A DNA stretch of 64,000 bases from Nonomuraea pusilla (GCF_900109355.1 NZ_FOBF01000006.1:310001-374000), one strand, 5' to 3'. Shown: positions 8,571 to 17,192, counted from the stretch's first letter. Numbers and translations: made by a program. The notes: generated by a model not told the origin, from the letters alone.

Positions 8571-9340
8571 ACGTCCGACCTCCGTCACCTCATCCGTCAG
8601 GCGCGACGCCGCCGCCCATCCCGCGCGACCTGGTGCCCAGGCACGTGGCCGTCGTCATGGACGGCAACGGCCGCTGGGCCAAGTCACGCGGCCTGCCGCG
8701 CACCGAGGGGCACAAGGCGGGCGAGGCGTCGCTGTTCGACGTCATCGAGGGGGCGCTGGAGCTCGGCGTCCCCTACCTCAGCGCGTACGCGTTCTCCACC
8801 GAGAACTGGAAGCGCTCGCCCGAGGAGGTCCGCTTCCTCATGGGCTTCAACCGCGACGTGATCCGCCGCCGCCGCGACGAGCTGCACGCCATGGGCGTAC
8901 GCGTGCGCTGGGCGGGCAAGCCGGGCCGCCTGTGGCGGAGCGTCATCTCCGAGCTGCAGACGGCCGAGGAGATGACGGCCGCCAACCGCACGCTCACGCT
9001 GCAGTTCTGCGTCAACTACGGCGGCCAGGCCGAGATCGTCGAGGCGGCGCTGAGGCTGGCCGACGACCTCGCCGCCGGGCGCGTGAAGCGTTCGAAGGTC
9101 GACGAGAAGGTGTTCGCCCGCTACCTCGACGAGCCCGAGATCCCGGCGGTGGACCTGTTCGTGCGGTCCTCCGGCGAGCAGCGGTTCTCGAACTTCCTGC
9201 TGTGGCAGTCGGCGTACGCGGAGATGGTGTTCCTCGACCGCCTCTGGCCCGACTTCGACCGCAGGGACCTGTGGGAGGCCTGCGAGATCTACGCCAAGCG
9301 CGACAGGCGCTACGGCGGCGCGGTGCCGAACCAGGTCTGA
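8567..9340 (+). CDS. uppS: Isoprenyl transferase (cis-prenyl diphosphate synthase) UppS
   Basis: 257 aa. It condenses isopentenyl diphosphate onto a short prenyl diphosphate to make the polyprenyl carrier lipid for peptidoglycan and other envelope polymers. Signature motifs are [20 protein letters not shown] (catalytic Asp and substrate loop), [13 protein letters not shown], and [30 protein letters not shown] varies slightly from the common RTSGEQRLSN. The GTG start at 8567 overlaps the recO stop and has AAAGGGAG 5 bases upstream. A hairpin 75 bases after the stop is a likely terminator. Confidence 0.95.
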   Translation: MNVRPPSPHPSGATPPPIPRDLVPRHVAVVMDGNGRWAKSRGLPRTEGHKAGEASLFDVIEGALELGVPYLSAYAFSTENWKRSPEEVRFLMGFNRDVIRRRRDELHAMGVRVRWAGKPGRLWRSVISELQTAEEMTAANRTLTLQFCVNYGGQAEIVEAALRLADDLAAGRVKRSKVDEKVFARYLDEPEIPAVDLFVRSSGEQRFSNFLLWQSAYAEMVFLDRLWPDFDRRDLWEACEIYAKRDRRYGGAVPNQV

Positions 9341-9415
9341 CCGCGGGGCCGCGGCGAGCGCCGGCACCCTCCGCGTCCCAGGGGGCCTGAGCGGCCCCAG
9401 AGGCGATCATGACGC

Positions 9416-9435
9416 GGTCCCCGGCCCCGGGGACC
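9416..9435. terminator. Hairpin between convergent uppS and CGNR gene
   Basis: A 7-bp perfect stem GGTCCCC/GGGGACC around a GGCCCC loop, in the 127-base gap between two convergent genes. Confidence 0.4.
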
Positions 9436-9467
9436 CGCTCCGGGCCGCGAGGCCCCCGTGGAGGCCG

Positions 9468-10016
9468 TCAGGCGCGGCGGCGGGCGCGGTAGGCGGCGAC
9501 GTGCATGCGGTTGCCGCACGTGCGGCTGTCGCAGTAGACGCGGGAGCGGTTGCGCGACTCGTCCACGAACACGTGCTCGCAGTCGGGCGCCGAGCAGGTG
9601 CGCAGCCGCTCCCACTCGCCCTCCACCAGCAGGTGGGCCAGCGCCACCCCGCAGTCGGCCGCCAGGTGCTCGGCCGGCGAGGCGTCGGCAGCGAAGTAGT
9701 GGACGTGCAGCGGATGCCCGTCGTGCTCGGTCAGCCTGGGCGTGATGCGGGTCTCGGCGAGCAGCCCGTTCAGTATGCGCACCGCCGTCGGCAGGTCGGG
9801 CGCCGTGAACACCCGGTGGAACGCCTCACGCACCCTGCGCACCTGGACGAGGTCGCGCGGCGTGAGCGTCGTGATGCCGCTCATCTGCCGCGACTCCGCG
9901 AACGCCCGCAGCTCCGCCAGCGTGGCCATGCCGTCGTCGCCGCCCGTGGACGGTGAGGTGTTGACCAGTTCGACAACGGTGGCCAGCGAATGCACCATGT
10001 CATGGCCAAACGGCAT
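9468..10016 (-). CDS. CGNR zinc-finger domain protein
   Basis: 182 aa. The C-terminal CGNR zinc finger is complete: CSAPDCEHVFVDESRNRSRV, then YCDSRTCGNRMHVAAYRAR. The N-terminal about 130 residues match the ABATE-type stress-responsive domain usually found with CGNR (ELVNTSP near the start, RLTEHDGHPLHVHYF). These proteins are thought to be small transcription regulators; the ligand is unknown. ATG 10016 has AGGAG 5 bases upstream. It is divergent from an EamA exporter gene only 29 bases away, so it may regulate that gene, which is an inference from position. Confidence 0.85.
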   Translation of the reverse strand: MPFGHDMVHSLATVVELVNTSPSTGGDDGMATLAELRAFAESRQMSGITTLTPRDLVQVRRVREAFHRVFTAPDLPTAVRILNGLLAETRITPRLTEHDGHPLHVHYFAADASPAEHLAADCGVALAHLLVEGEWERLRTCSAPDCEHVFVDESRNRSRVYCDSRTCGNRMHVAAYRARRRA

Positions 10017-10045
10017 ATCGACTCCTGTCCAGGCTGCTTGTTAGC

Positions 10046-11002
10046 GTGGTCGCAGCGTATCTCTCCCATGGAGTGTCGGGGGTTTCCTTGGGTGCACATC
10101 GCCGTATCATGCTGGTCGCGATCGCGGGTGCGCTCGTCATCTCCACCTCCGGCCCCCTGGTGCGCCTGTCCGGGGTCTCGCCCGCCACGTCGGCGCTGTT
10201 CCGCTGCGCGTACGCCGTGCCGCCGATGCTGCTGCTCGCCTGGCTGGAACGGCGCAGGCTCGGCCGGCCGCCGCTCCGCGCGCTCGTCCCCGCCTGGGCG
10301 GCGGGCGTCGCGTTCGGGCTCGACCTGCTGTTCTGGCACCACGCCATCGACTACGTCGGGGCCGGGCTCGCCACCGTGCTGGGGAACCTGCAGGTGTTCA
10401 TCGTGGCGTTCGCCGCGTGGGCGCTCTTCCGCGAACGGCCCTCGAAGCCGCTCATGGTGGCCACGCCCGTCGTGTTCGCGGGCGTCGTGCTGATCTCCGG
10501 GGCGTTCGACGGGGCCGCGTACGGGGCGGACCCGGTGCTCGGGGTGCTGGCGGGGCTCGCCACCTCGGTGACGTACGCGGCGTTCCTGCTGCTGATGAAG
10601 GCGGGCCCGGAACGGCCGGCCGAGCCGCTCGCCCACGCGACCGTCGTGGCCACGGCGGTGATCGCCGCGCTCGCGCCGCTGTCGGGCGGCGCCGACCTCG
10701 CGCCCTCCTGGCCGGCGCACGGCTGGCTGCTGCTGCTCGCGCTCGGACCCCAGGTGATCGGCTGGACGCTCATCACGTTCTCGCTGCCGCGCCAGCCCGC
10801 CGCGCTCACCGCGCTGCTGCTGCTCGTGCAGCCCATGACGACCATGGCCATCGCCGCGCTCGCGCTGGGGGAGCGGCCGTCGGCGCTGCAGTTCGCGGGG
10901 TGCGCGGTGATCGTGCTCGGCGTGCTGTACGGCTCGCGCCGCGCTCAGCCGGCCGGCGTGGCCGAGCAGGACGAGCAGGTGCCGAACACCTCGACCGTGT
11001 GA
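10046..11002 (+). CDS. EamA/DMT-family exporter
   Basis: About 318 aa with ten hydrophobic segments arranged as two EamA repeats (the first from MLVAIAGALVISTSGPLVRL, the second from AGLATSVTYAAFLLLMKAG), typical of drug/metabolite exporters of the inner membrane. The substrate is unknown. The outermost start, GTG 10046, has no ribosome site. TTG 10088 has GGGGG 5 bases upstream and begins just before the first helix, so the true start may be there. The last 58 bases run antisense to the 3' end of zur, so both C-termini share DNA. It is divergent from the CGNR regulator. Confidence 0.85.
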   Translation: MVAAYLSHGVSGVSLGAHRRIMLVAIAGALVISTSGPLVRLSGVSPATSALFRCAYAVPPMLLLAWLERRRLGRPPLRALVPAWAAGVAFGLDLLFWHHAIDYVGAGLATVLGNLQVFIVAFAAWALFRERPSKPLMVATPVVFAGVVLISGAFDGAAYGADPVLGVLAGLATSVTYAAFLLLMKAGPERPAEPLAHATVVATAVIAALAPLSGGADLAPSWPAHGWLLLLALGPQVIGWTLITFSLPRQPAALTALLLLVQPMTTMAIAALALGERPSALQFAGCAVIVLGVLYGSRRAQPAGVAEQDEQVPNTSTV

Positions 11003-11331
11003 GTGATCTCCGTGAAGCCGTGCTCGCTGCCGACCATCTCCGCCCAGCGCTCGACGGCCGGGCCGGCCACCTCGACCGTGTGGCCGCAGCGGCGGCACAC
11101 CAGGTGGTGGTGGTGCGACTCGGTGGCGCAGGCGCGGTAGACCGACTCGCCGTCGTCGGTGCGCAGCACGTCGACCTTGCCGCCGTCGGCCAGCGCCTGC
11201 AGCGCCCGGTAGACCGTGGTCAGGCCGATCTTGGCGCCGTGGTTGCGCATCTCCGCGTAGACGTCCTGGGCGCTGCGGAAACCCTCGCTCTGGCGGAGGG
11301 TGTCGTGCACGGCGTCGCGCCTCGTCGTCAT
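10945..11331 (-). CDS. zur: Zinc uptake regulator Zur (Fur family)
   Basis: 128 aa Fur-family metalloregulator. Visible are the winged helix (IGLTTVYRALQALADGGKVD), the regulatory metal motif around ESHHHHLVCRRCGH, and the C-terminal structural CSSC pair. With zinc bound it represses zinc-import genes. It is the last gene of znuA-znuC-znuB-zur. Its ATG overlaps the znuB stop (ATGA), so repressor and transporter are co-expressed and autoregulated from the znuA promoter, where a Zur-type box is present. Zur rather than Fur or Nur is inferred from this context. Confidence 0.93.
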   Translation of the reverse strand: MTTRRDAVHDTLRQSEGFRSAQDVYAEMRNHGAKIGLTTVYRALQALADGGKVDVLRTDDGESVYRACATESHHHHLVCRRCGHTVEVAGPAVERWAEMVGSEHGFTEITHTVEVFGTCSSCSATPAG

Positions 11332-12200
11332 GCGACCTCCTTCACCTGCACCCGCGGTCGCTCGCTCATCGTCGACTCCTGGGTCCTGCTTCGCCGTACG
11401 AATTTACCCACACCGAGGGCGAGGACGAAGCCGGCGAGCGCGAGAAGGACGATCGCGGCGCCGGGCGGGACCTTCGCCGACAGCGTCGAGGCGAGCAGCC
11501 CGCCCACCGACGCGAGCACGCCGAACAGCATGGCGAGCGCCATCGTGGCGCGGAAACCCCTCGTGAGCTGCTGGCTGGTGGCCACCGGGATCACCATCAG
11601 CGCGCTGACCAGCAGCAGGCCGACCACCCGCATGGCGATGACGACGGTGAGCGCCGCCGTGACGGCGACGAGCAGGCTGAGGAAGCGCACCGGCAGGCCG
11701 CTGGCCCTGGCCATCTCCTCGTCCTGGCAGAGCACGAACAGCTCCCTGCCGAACACCACGACCACGCCGATGACCGCGAGCGCCAGCGCGGCGATGACCA
11801 CGATGTCCTCGCGGGTGACGCTCGCGATGGCGCCGAACAGGTACGAGTTCAGCTTGGCGTTGCTGCCGCCGGGCGCGATGGCCATGAGCATGACGCCGCC
11901 CGCGATGCCGCCGTAGAACAGCAGCGCGAGCGCCACGTCGCCGCTGGTGCGCCCGCGGGCCCGTACGAGCTCGATGGCCACGGCGCCGGCGATCGACACC
12001 AGCACGGCCGTGAGCACGGGCGTGGTGCCGGTCAGGAAGCCGAGGGCGACGCCCGTCAGCGCGACGTGGCCGATGCCGTCGCCGAGCAGCGCCAGCCTGC
12101 GCTGCACGATGAACGTGCCCACGGCGGGCGCGCACAGCCCCACCAGCAGCGCCGCGACCAGCGCGAGCTGGAAGAGCTCCTCCTGCAGCAACTCGATCAT
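11328..12200 (-). CDS. znuB: Zinc ABC transporter permease ZnuB
   Basis: 290 aa integral membrane permease of the ABC-3 family. About eight helices are visible, starting LFQLALVAALLVGLCAPAVG, and the family region FIVQRRLALLGDGIGHVALT follows. The start ATG 12200 overlaps the znuC stop (ATGA), and the stop overlaps the zur start. The C-terminal tail after VRRSRTQESTM is hydrophilic. It forms the membrane channel of the ZnuABC importer. A longer upstream frame would read through znuC and is rejected. Confidence 0.94.
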   Translation of the reverse strand: MIELLQEELFQLALVAALLVGLCAPAVGTFIVQRRLALLGDGIGHVALTGVALGFLTGTTPVLTAVLVSIAGAVAIELVRARGRTSGDVALALLFYGGIAGGVMLMAIAPGGSNAKLNSYLFGAIASVTREDIVVIAALALAVIGVVVVFGRELFVLCQDEEMARASGLPVRFLSLLVAVTAALTVVIAMRVVGLLLVSALMVIPVATSQQLTRGFRATMALAMLFGVLASVGGLLASTLSAKVPPGAAIVLLALAGFVLALGVGKFVRRSRTQESTMSERPRVQVKEVA

Positions 12201-12976
12201 CGTGGGTCCCCCTGCCAGCCGGTGAGCGGCCCGGCCGTGGTCTCTGCGGCGTGCGGATGGACGTGCTCGTGGCCGGGCCTGGCGCACTCGCCCTCCGGCC
12301 TGGGCGGCCTGCCGTCGTGCGCGACCCGCCCCTCGCGGATCACCACGCCGCGCGTGATGATCGGCTCAAGCGGGCCGAGCTCGTGCACGACCAGCACGAC
12401 CGTCTTGCCCCCGCGCACCAGCCCGGCCAGCGTGTCGGCGAGGAGCTGCTGCGTGCCGGCGTCCACGCCGGCGGTGGGCTCGTCCATCACGTACGTGTCG
12501 GGCTGCCCGGCCAGCGCGCGGGCGATCAGGACGCGCTGCTGCTGCCCGCCCGACAGCGACTGCACCGGGTCGCCGGCCCGGTCGGAGAGCCGCACGGCCT
12601 CCAGCGCCTCGGCCACCGCCGCCCGGTCGGCCTGGCTGGTGCGGCGCAGCCGGCTCTGCCTGGCGATGCGTCCCGACGCCACGACCTCCCCGACGGTGGC
12701 GGGCACGCCGCCGCCGACCTGGAGCCGCTGCGGGACGTAGCCGATGCGCCACCAGTCGCGGAAACGCGCGGGCGGCGTGCCGTACAGGAGGGTCTGGCCG
12801 CCCGAGAGCGGCGTGAGGCCCAGCAGGGCGCGCACCAGCGTGGACTTGCCGGAGCCGTTCGCGCCGAGCAGTGCGACGACCTCGCCGGGGCGGACGGTGA
12901 GGTCGACCCCGCGCAGGATCGGTTTCCCGTCGAAGGTGACCTGGCCGCCGGTCATCGCGAAGGCCGTTTCGCTCAT
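12197..12976 (-). CDS. znuC: Zinc ABC transporter ATP-binding protein ZnuC
   Basis: 259 aa ATPase. Walker A is GANGSGKST, the ABC signature LSGGQQQRVLIARAL, Walker B YVMDEPT, and the H-loop VVLVVHEL. The C-terminus has a histidine cluster (GHEHVHPHAAE) that could bind zinc. The chosen ATG 12976 overlaps the znuA stop (ATGA). An ATG three codons earlier (12985) is possible. It energises import through ZnuB of zinc delivered by ZnuA. Confidence 0.95.
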   Translation of the reverse strand: MSETAFAMTGGQVTFDGKPILRGVDLTVRPGEVVALLGANGSGKSTLVRALLGLTPLSGGQTLLYGTPPARFRDWWRIGYVPQRLQVGGGVPATVGEVVASGRIARQSRLRRTSQADRAAVAEALEAVRLSDRAGDPVQSLSGGQQQRVLIARALAGQPDTYVMDEPTAGVDAGTQQLLADTLAGLVRGGKTVVLVVHELGPLEPIITRGVVIREGRVAHDGRPPRPEGECARPGHEHVHPHAAETTAGPLTGWQGDPR

Positions 12977-13884
12977 GTCGTACATCCGAGTGCAGATCGC
13001 AGGGTGGTGAGATTGTCGCGCATCGCCGAGAGGTAGTCGCCCGAGGGCTTGCTCTCCAGCGGGTCGAGCACCGCCGTCTTCGCGCCCACCTGGGAGGCGA
13101 GCACCTCGGCCACCTTCGGGCTGACCAGGGACTCGGTGAAGATCGTGGTGACCTTCTCGGCCCTCGCCACCTTGGCGACCTCGGAGATGCGGGCGGGCGA
13201 GGGCTCGCTCTCGGGGTCGAGGGTGATGCCGACCTGCTTGAGCCCGTACCTGTCGGCCAGGTAGCCGAACGCCTCGTGGCCGGTCACCAGCGTCTTCGAC
13301 GTGCAGGTGGACAGGCCCTTCGCGAACTCCTGGTCGAGCGCGCCGAGGGCGCCCGCCGTCCTCGCGGCGCGGTCCTTGTAGCCCTGCGCGTGGGCCGGGT
13401 CGGCGGCGGCCAGCCGCTCGCCGAGCCTGGTGGCCACCGCGGCCAGGCGCGACGGGTCGAGCCACAGGTGCGGGTCGTAGGAGACCTCGTGGTCGTGGGC
13501 CTCCTCGCCGCCCTCCTCGTGGTGGCCGGCCGGGATGGTCTTGACGGCCGTGGCCGCGTCGAAGCTCCTGTCCTCCGCCACCGCCTCGTCCACGGCGGGC
13601 TGGACGCCCTTGATGTAGACCGTGAGCGCGGCGTCCTGGATCTCGGTCACCTGCTTGACGCCGAGCTCCAGGTCGTGCGGTTCGACCCCGGGCGCGGTCA
13701 GCGTCGTCACCTGGACGTCCTGGCCGCCCACCTGTTCGGTGAGCCACTGCAGCGGGTAGAAGGCGGCGATCACGGCGGGCTTGCCGCTCGCCGAGCTCTC
13801 CGCCTGGCCCGATCCGCAGGCCGAGGCGAGCAGGGCGGCTCCAGCCAGGAGGGTGGCGACTCGCAAATGGGGCGTTATGGACAT
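12973..13884 (-). CDS. znuA: Zinc-binding lipoprotein ZnuA
   Basis: About 303 aa solute-binding lipoprotein of the cluster 9 (metal) family. The signal peptide ends in a lipobox LLASACGS. A histidine/acid-rich loop GHHEEGGEEAHDHE, typical of zinc-specific members, precedes DPHLWLDPSRLA. The metal ligands are in FYPLQWL, GVEPHDLEL, TGHEAFGYLA and LDPESEPSPARI. Two in-frame ATGs are close, 13896 and 13884. The -10 hexamer (13900-13895) overlaps the first, so 13884 is more likely, with a nearly leaderless mRNA. It is first gene of the zinc operon. Confidence 0.94.
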   Translation of the reverse strand: MSITPHLRVATLLAGAALLASACGSGQAESSASGKPAVIAAFYPLQWLTEQVGGQDVQVTTLTAPGVEPHDLELGVKQVTEIQDAALTVYIKGVQPAVDEAVAEDRSFDAATAVKTIPAGHHEEGGEEAHDHEVSYDPHLWLDPSRLAAVATRLGERLAAADPAHAQGYKDRAARTAGALGALDQEFAKGLSTCTSKTLVTGHEAFGYLADRYGLKQVGITLDPESEPSPARISEVAKVARAEKVTTIFTESLVSPKVAEVLASQVGAKTAVLDPLESKPSGDYLSAMRDNLTTLRSALGCTT

Positions 13885-13894
13885 CACACGCTTC

Positions 13895-13924
13895 ATTATG
13901 GGGAAAATGAAAATGATTGTCAAA
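13895..13924 (-). promoter_or_regulatory. znuA promoter with Zur-type box
   Basis: On the minus strand TTGACA (13924-13919) and CATAAT (13900-13895) are separated by 18 bases, a near-consensus housekeeping promoter. Between and over the -35 lies a 15-bp inverted repeat (13908-13922; TGACAAT-C-ATTTTCA when read toward the gene), which fits the AT-rich Zur operators of actinobacteria. Zn-Zur bound there would block polymerase. Confidence 0.75.
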
Positions 13925-14163
13925 ATCCCGCGCTGGGCCGGGCCGGGTCCGGCGGTGGTGCGGGGATCCCGTCCAGGTGGCGGCGGGACGCCTCCCCGCC
14001 AACCCCGGGGCGCGCGGGGATGTTCCCGGCCGGGACGGGGAGCGCCATGACTGGCCGAGGACGCGGCGGCCCGCGGGGCGATGGCGGAAGGCGGGCACGC
14101 CTCGGGCCGCGGGCGAGGGAGGGGCTCGGGGTCCCCTCCGGGAGGAGCTCGGGTGCGGGAGGG

Positions 14164-14523
14164 TCAGAAGGCGCCGAAGCGGTCGGCGGTGAGGACGATC
14201 AGGAAGACGAGCATCGCCACACGCAGCAGCCGTCCGCCCGGACCGAGCGACGGCCACGACAGGTACGCCAGCCACGCCACGAACGCCAGCACGACCAGCG
14301 CCGCCAGCCCGCCGCCCCAGCCCGGCACCGCGAAGGCGACGAGCAGCAGGATCACGAGCGCCGCGGGCGCCACCCACCTGGGCACCTGCGTGTAGAGGAA
14401 CGCCATCGGCACGGCGCTGCGCTCCTCGACCGCCTTGCGCAGCCCCGTCGCCCCTGGAGTGAAGAACTGCTCGCCCTGCGGGAGCGGACGGCGCCGCCCC
14501 GGGCGGTTGTCACGTGTGGCCAC
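14164..14523 (-). CDS. Small DUF6703-like membrane protein
   Basis: 119 aa. A basic N-terminus (NRPGRRRPLPQG) is followed by three hydrophobic segments (VAPAALVILLLVAFAVPGW, LAALVVLAFVAWLAYLSW, LLRVAMLVFLIVLTA). The layout resembles the actinobacterial DUF6703 family; that name is from memory and no biochemical role is known to me. The GTG start at 14523 sits exactly 6 bases after a TAGGCT -10, so the mRNA is probably leaderless. It is divergent from a monooxygenase-like gene that uses the same -10 sequence. Confidence 0.75.
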   Translation of the reverse strand: MATRDNRPGRRRPLPQGEQFFTPGATGLRKAVEERSAVPMAFLYTQVPRWVAPAALVILLLVAFAVPGWGGGLAALVVLAFVAWLAYLSWPSLGPGGRLLRVAMLVFLIVLTADRFGAF

Positions 14524-14529
14524 GTCGTG

Positions 14530-14535
14530 AGCCTA
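14530..14535 (-). promoter_or_regulatory. -10 element of leaderless promoter (DUF6703-like gene)
   Basis: TAGGCT on the minus strand, then six bases, then the GTG start at 14523. Confidence 0.5.
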
Positions 14536-14710
14536 CGCGCAGCACCGCCGTCACCGCTGGCCCTGCGCGCAACAGCCCGGCCCCCGCCCGGGCGCGGAGG
14601 GGAGAAGGGGGCTCGGGCCGGGGATCGGGCGGGCTTCCTGCTTCCGCGGGGAGGGAGGTGGAGCACCCGGTGGGGTCACGGGTGGGGCGGTTTCCCTGAC
14701 CCGCGGGGCC

Positions 14711-14716
14711 TAGGCT
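14711..14716 (+). promoter_or_regulatory. -10 element of leaderless promoter (monooxygenase-like gene)
   Basis: TAGGCT, then six bases, then the GTG start at 14723. It is the same hexamer and spacing as for the divergent gene. Confidence 0.5.
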
Positions 14717-14722
14717 GGTCGC

Positions 14723-15016
14723 GTGCTCGCCGTGATCCGATACACCGTCCCCGAGGCCCAGGCCCAGGAGTTCGCCCAGCAGGCCCACGCGACCCTCGAC
14801 ACGCTCGCCGCCCAGCCCGGCTACCTGCGCGGCCGGCTGGCCCGCTCCGTGGACGAGCCCAACCTGTGGGCCCTGGTCAGCGAGTGGGAGGGCGCCGGTT
14901 TCTACCGCAGAGCCCTCTCCGCCGCCCGGATGGCGATGTATCCGCTGATGATTCTCATGCTCAACGAACCCAGTGCGTTCGAGGACGTCTACACCCAGGA
15001 CAGGGCGTTGCAATAG
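14723..15016 (+). CDS. Antibiotic biosynthesis monooxygenase (ABM) domain protein
   Basis: 97 aa ferredoxin-like dimeric alpha/beta barrel. It begins LAVIRYTVPEAQAQEFAQQA and has the family pattern AQPGYLRGRLARSVDEPNLW, then LVSEWEGAGFYRRAL. Members act as cofactor-free monooxygenases or small ligand-binding proteins, so the specific function is open. The GTG start is supported by the TAGGCT element 6 bases upstream. It lies 88 bases before glyS, an arrangement that appears conserved in related actinobacteria (from memory). Confidence 0.8.
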   Translation: MLAVIRYTVPEAQAQEFAQQAHATLDTLAAQPGYLRGRLARSVDEPNLWALVSEWEGAGFYRRALSAARMAMYPLMILMLNEPSAFEDVYTQDRALQ

Positions 15017-15104
15017 TCGCGCGCGAAGCCCTTCCCGCGTCCCCTAAGCTGGGATCTCACCGATAATCCTCGCCGACCTCCAGCCGGAAAGAGACGCAAC
15101 CAAC

Positions 15105-16490
15105 ATGGCACGACGCACAGACGTCATGGACACCATCGTCAGCCTCGCCAAGCGCCGCGGGCTCGTGTACCCGTCGAGCGAGATCTACGGCGGTCTGCGC
15201 GCGTCGTGGGACTACGGCCCCCTGGGCGTCGAGCTCAAGAACAACGTCAAGCGCCAGTGGTGGATCTCGATGGTCCAGTCGCGCGACGACGTGGTGGGCC
15301 TCGACTCCTCGGTCATCCTGGCTCCCGAGGTGTGGCGGGCCAGCGGCCACGTCGAGACGTTCACCGACCCGCTGACCGAGTGCCTGTCCTGCCACAAGCG
15401 CTTCCGCGCCGACCACCTCGTCGAGGCGTACGAGGAGAAGAACGGCAGGGAGCCGGAGAACGGCCTGGCGGACGTCACCTGCCCCAACTGCGGCAACAAG
15501 GGCTCCTTCACCGAGCCCCGGCAGTTCAGCGGCCTGCTCAAGACCTTCCTCGGCCCGGTCGAGGACGAGTCGGGCCTGGCCTGGCTGCGCCCCGAGACCG
15601 CGCAGGGCATCTTCATCAACTACCAGAACGTGCAGCAGTCGGCCCGCAAGAAGATCCCGTTCGGCATCGGCCAGATCGGCAAGTCGTTCCGCAACGAGAT
15701 CACCCCGGGCAACTTCATCTTCCGCACCCGCGAGTTCGAGCAGATGGAGATGGAGTTCTTCGTCAAGCCCGGCACCGACGAGGAGTGGCACGACTACTGG
15801 ATCAACGAGCGCTACCGCTGGTACACCGACCTCGGCATCAACAAGGACAACCTCCGGCTCTACGAGCACCCGAAAGAGAAGCTGTCCCACTACAGCAAGC
15901 GCACGGTCGACGTCGAGTACCGCTTCGGCTTCACCGGCTCCGAGTGGGGTGAGCTGGAGGGCGTCGCCAACCGCACCGACTTCGACCTGACGTCCCACTC
16001 CAAGGCGTCGGGCGTCGACCTCAGCTTCTTCGAGCAGGACACCGGCGAGCGCTACATCCCTTACGTCATCGAGCCCGCGGCCGGTGTCGACCGGGCGACG
16101 CTCACCTTCCTCCTCGACGCCTACACCGAGGACGAGGCGCCCAACGCCAAGGGCGTCATGGAGAAGCGCACCGTCATGCGCCTCGACCACCGGCTCGCCC
16201 CGGTCAAGGCCGCGGTGCTGCCGCTCTCGCGCAACGCCGACCTGTCGCCGAAGGCCCGCGACCTCGCCGCCCAGCTGCGCAAGCGGTGGAACGTCGAGTT
16301 CGACGACGCGGGCGCGATCGGCCGCCGCTACCGCCGCCAGGACGAGATCGGCACGCCGTTCTGCATCACCGTCGACTTCGACACCCTCGAGGACCACGCG
16401 GTGACCATCCGCGAGCGCGACTCGATGGCCCAGGAGCGCATCTCCATCGACCAGGTGGAGCAGTACCTGCGCCGGCACCTGAACGACTAG
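15105..16490 (+). CDS. glyS: Glycyl-tRNA synthetase (homodimeric type)
   Basis: 461 aa class II synthetase of the single-chain alpha2 type. Visible are [20 protein letters not shown] at the N-terminus, motif 2 in [20 protein letters not shown] then [12 protein letters not shown], the glycine-site region [16 protein letters not shown], motif 3 in [19 protein letters not shown], and the anticodon-binding domain to the C-terminus. A zinc-like pair CLSC...CPNC sits in the N-terminal third. It charges tRNA-Gly. ATG 15105 follows a purine-rich GGAAAGAGA about 11 bases upstream. Confidence 0.97.
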   Translation: MARRTDVMDTIVSLAKRRGLVYPSSEIYGGLRASWDYGPLGVELKNNVKRQWWISMVQSRDDVVGLDSSVILAPEVWRASGHVETFTDPLTECLSCHKRFRADHLVEAYEEKNGREPENGLADVTCPNCGNKGSFTEPRQFSGLLKTFLGPVEDESGLAWLRPETAQGIFINYQNVQQSARKKIPFGIGQIGKSFRNEITPGNFIFRTREFEQMEMEFFVKPGTDEEWHDYWINERYRWYTDLGINKDNLRLYEHPKEKLSHYSKRTVDVEYRFGFTGSEWGELEGVANRTDFDLTSHSKASGVDLSFFEQDTGERYIPYVIEPAAGVDRATLTFLLDAYTEDEAPNAKGVMEKRTVMRLDHRLAPVKAAVLPLSRNADLSPKARDLAAQLRKRWNVEFDDAGAIGRRYRRQDEIGTPFCITVDFDTLEDHAVTIRERDSMAQERISIDQVEQYLRRHLND

Positions 16491-16525
16491 GCGAGTAATT
16501 CCTTAGTCCAGGCTGCGGGCATGGC

Positions 16526-16572
16526 GAAGGGTGTTGAGGATCGGTTCGTGAAGACAGACCTCAACACCCTTC
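16526..16572. repeat. 14-bp perfect inverted repeat over decayed transposase start
   Basis: The arms are GAAGGGTGTTGAGG (16526-16539) and its exact complement at 16559-16572, with a 19-base loop holding the GTG at 16548. It lies 35 bases after glyS, so it could now act as the glyS terminator, while originally it may have hidden the start of the transposase. Confidence 0.65.
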
Positions 16573-16815
16573 ACCTGGGCCCTCGCCACTCCCGAGCTGG
16601 GTGAACGTCAGGTCCTGACGGCCGTACCCGGCCACGACCCGCACCTGCTCGCCGAACGGCCCGGCCTGCTGATCACCGCCGGCAAGGGCCACGTCTCCGC
16701 CCAGCTCGGCGCCTACCTCGCCGAACGAGGCGTGCGGCTCCTACGCCCGTCCTACCGCAACGGCGGACGCAGCCCGCTGGGCGTCGCCGTCCGCGTCGCC
16801 CAGCGGCCCAGGGCG
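16548..16815 (+). pseudogene. Decayed IS982-family transposase remnant
   Basis: Three pieces of an IS982-type DDE transposase survive. The start VKTDLNTL (16548 on) runs into a stop after a deletion. A middle piece in another frame reads VLTAVPGHDPHLLAERPGL, then AGKGHVSAQLGAYLAERG and VRLLRPSYRN. A short C-terminal piece, GVAVRVAQR, is joined directly after it. In intact members the stretch between YRN and the last motif holds the KPxRQxIESVNxxxKGQLDLE core, which is missing here. Two internal deletions therefore make it inactive. No clear outer terminal repeats remain. The family match is from memory of IS982 proteins. Confidence 0.7.
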
Positions 16816-16838
16816 TCCACGGGGCGGTGGAGCCGGCG

Positions 16839-17192
16839 TCACAGCGGTCCTCCTCCGAAGAGCTGCGTGACGCGCTCGCTGATCTCCTTGTTCCTCGGCT
16901 CGTACGCGGCGTAGAAGTTTCTGCCGCACTCCAGGTCGTCCAGGGCCGCCTTGATCTCCTTGGTCGCGTACTGCCTGGCCATGGCCGGCGCGAGGTGCGG
17001 CATGAAGTACTCCCCGTCGCGCATGCCCTTCTCCGGGATGTCGTCGCTCAGGGCTGTCCGCTTCAGCTGCTCCTCGAACTGGTGCGCGACCTGCGTGCCG
17101 ATGTCCGACGGCTTCAGTGAGTCGACCCGGTAACCCTTGCCCTTGAGACCTCCGATCGAACGGCCGCGAACGCCCAGGTGGGAACGTTCCAT
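16839..17192 (-). CDS. Orphan protein of unknown function (117 aa)
   Basis: I do not recognise this protein. It is hydrophilic and mostly helical, with charged stretches (VAHQFEEQLKRTAL, ATKEIKAALDDLECG, RNKEISERVTQLFGGG), no signal peptide and no membrane helix. From about residue 25 on, third codon positions are strongly G/C, which supports coding. The first about 25 codons look less coding, so the gene may start later or be truncated at its 5' end. It sits between a dead transposase and a divergent NmrA-like gene, in a patch that interrupts core genes, so acquisition by transfer is plausible. Confidence 0.5.
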   Translation of the reverse strand: MERSHLGVRGRSIGGLKGKGYRVDSLKPSDIGTQVAHQFEEQLKRTALSDDIPEKGMRDGEYFMPHLAPAMARQYATKEIKAALDDLECGRNFYAAYEPRNKEISERVTQLFGGGPL

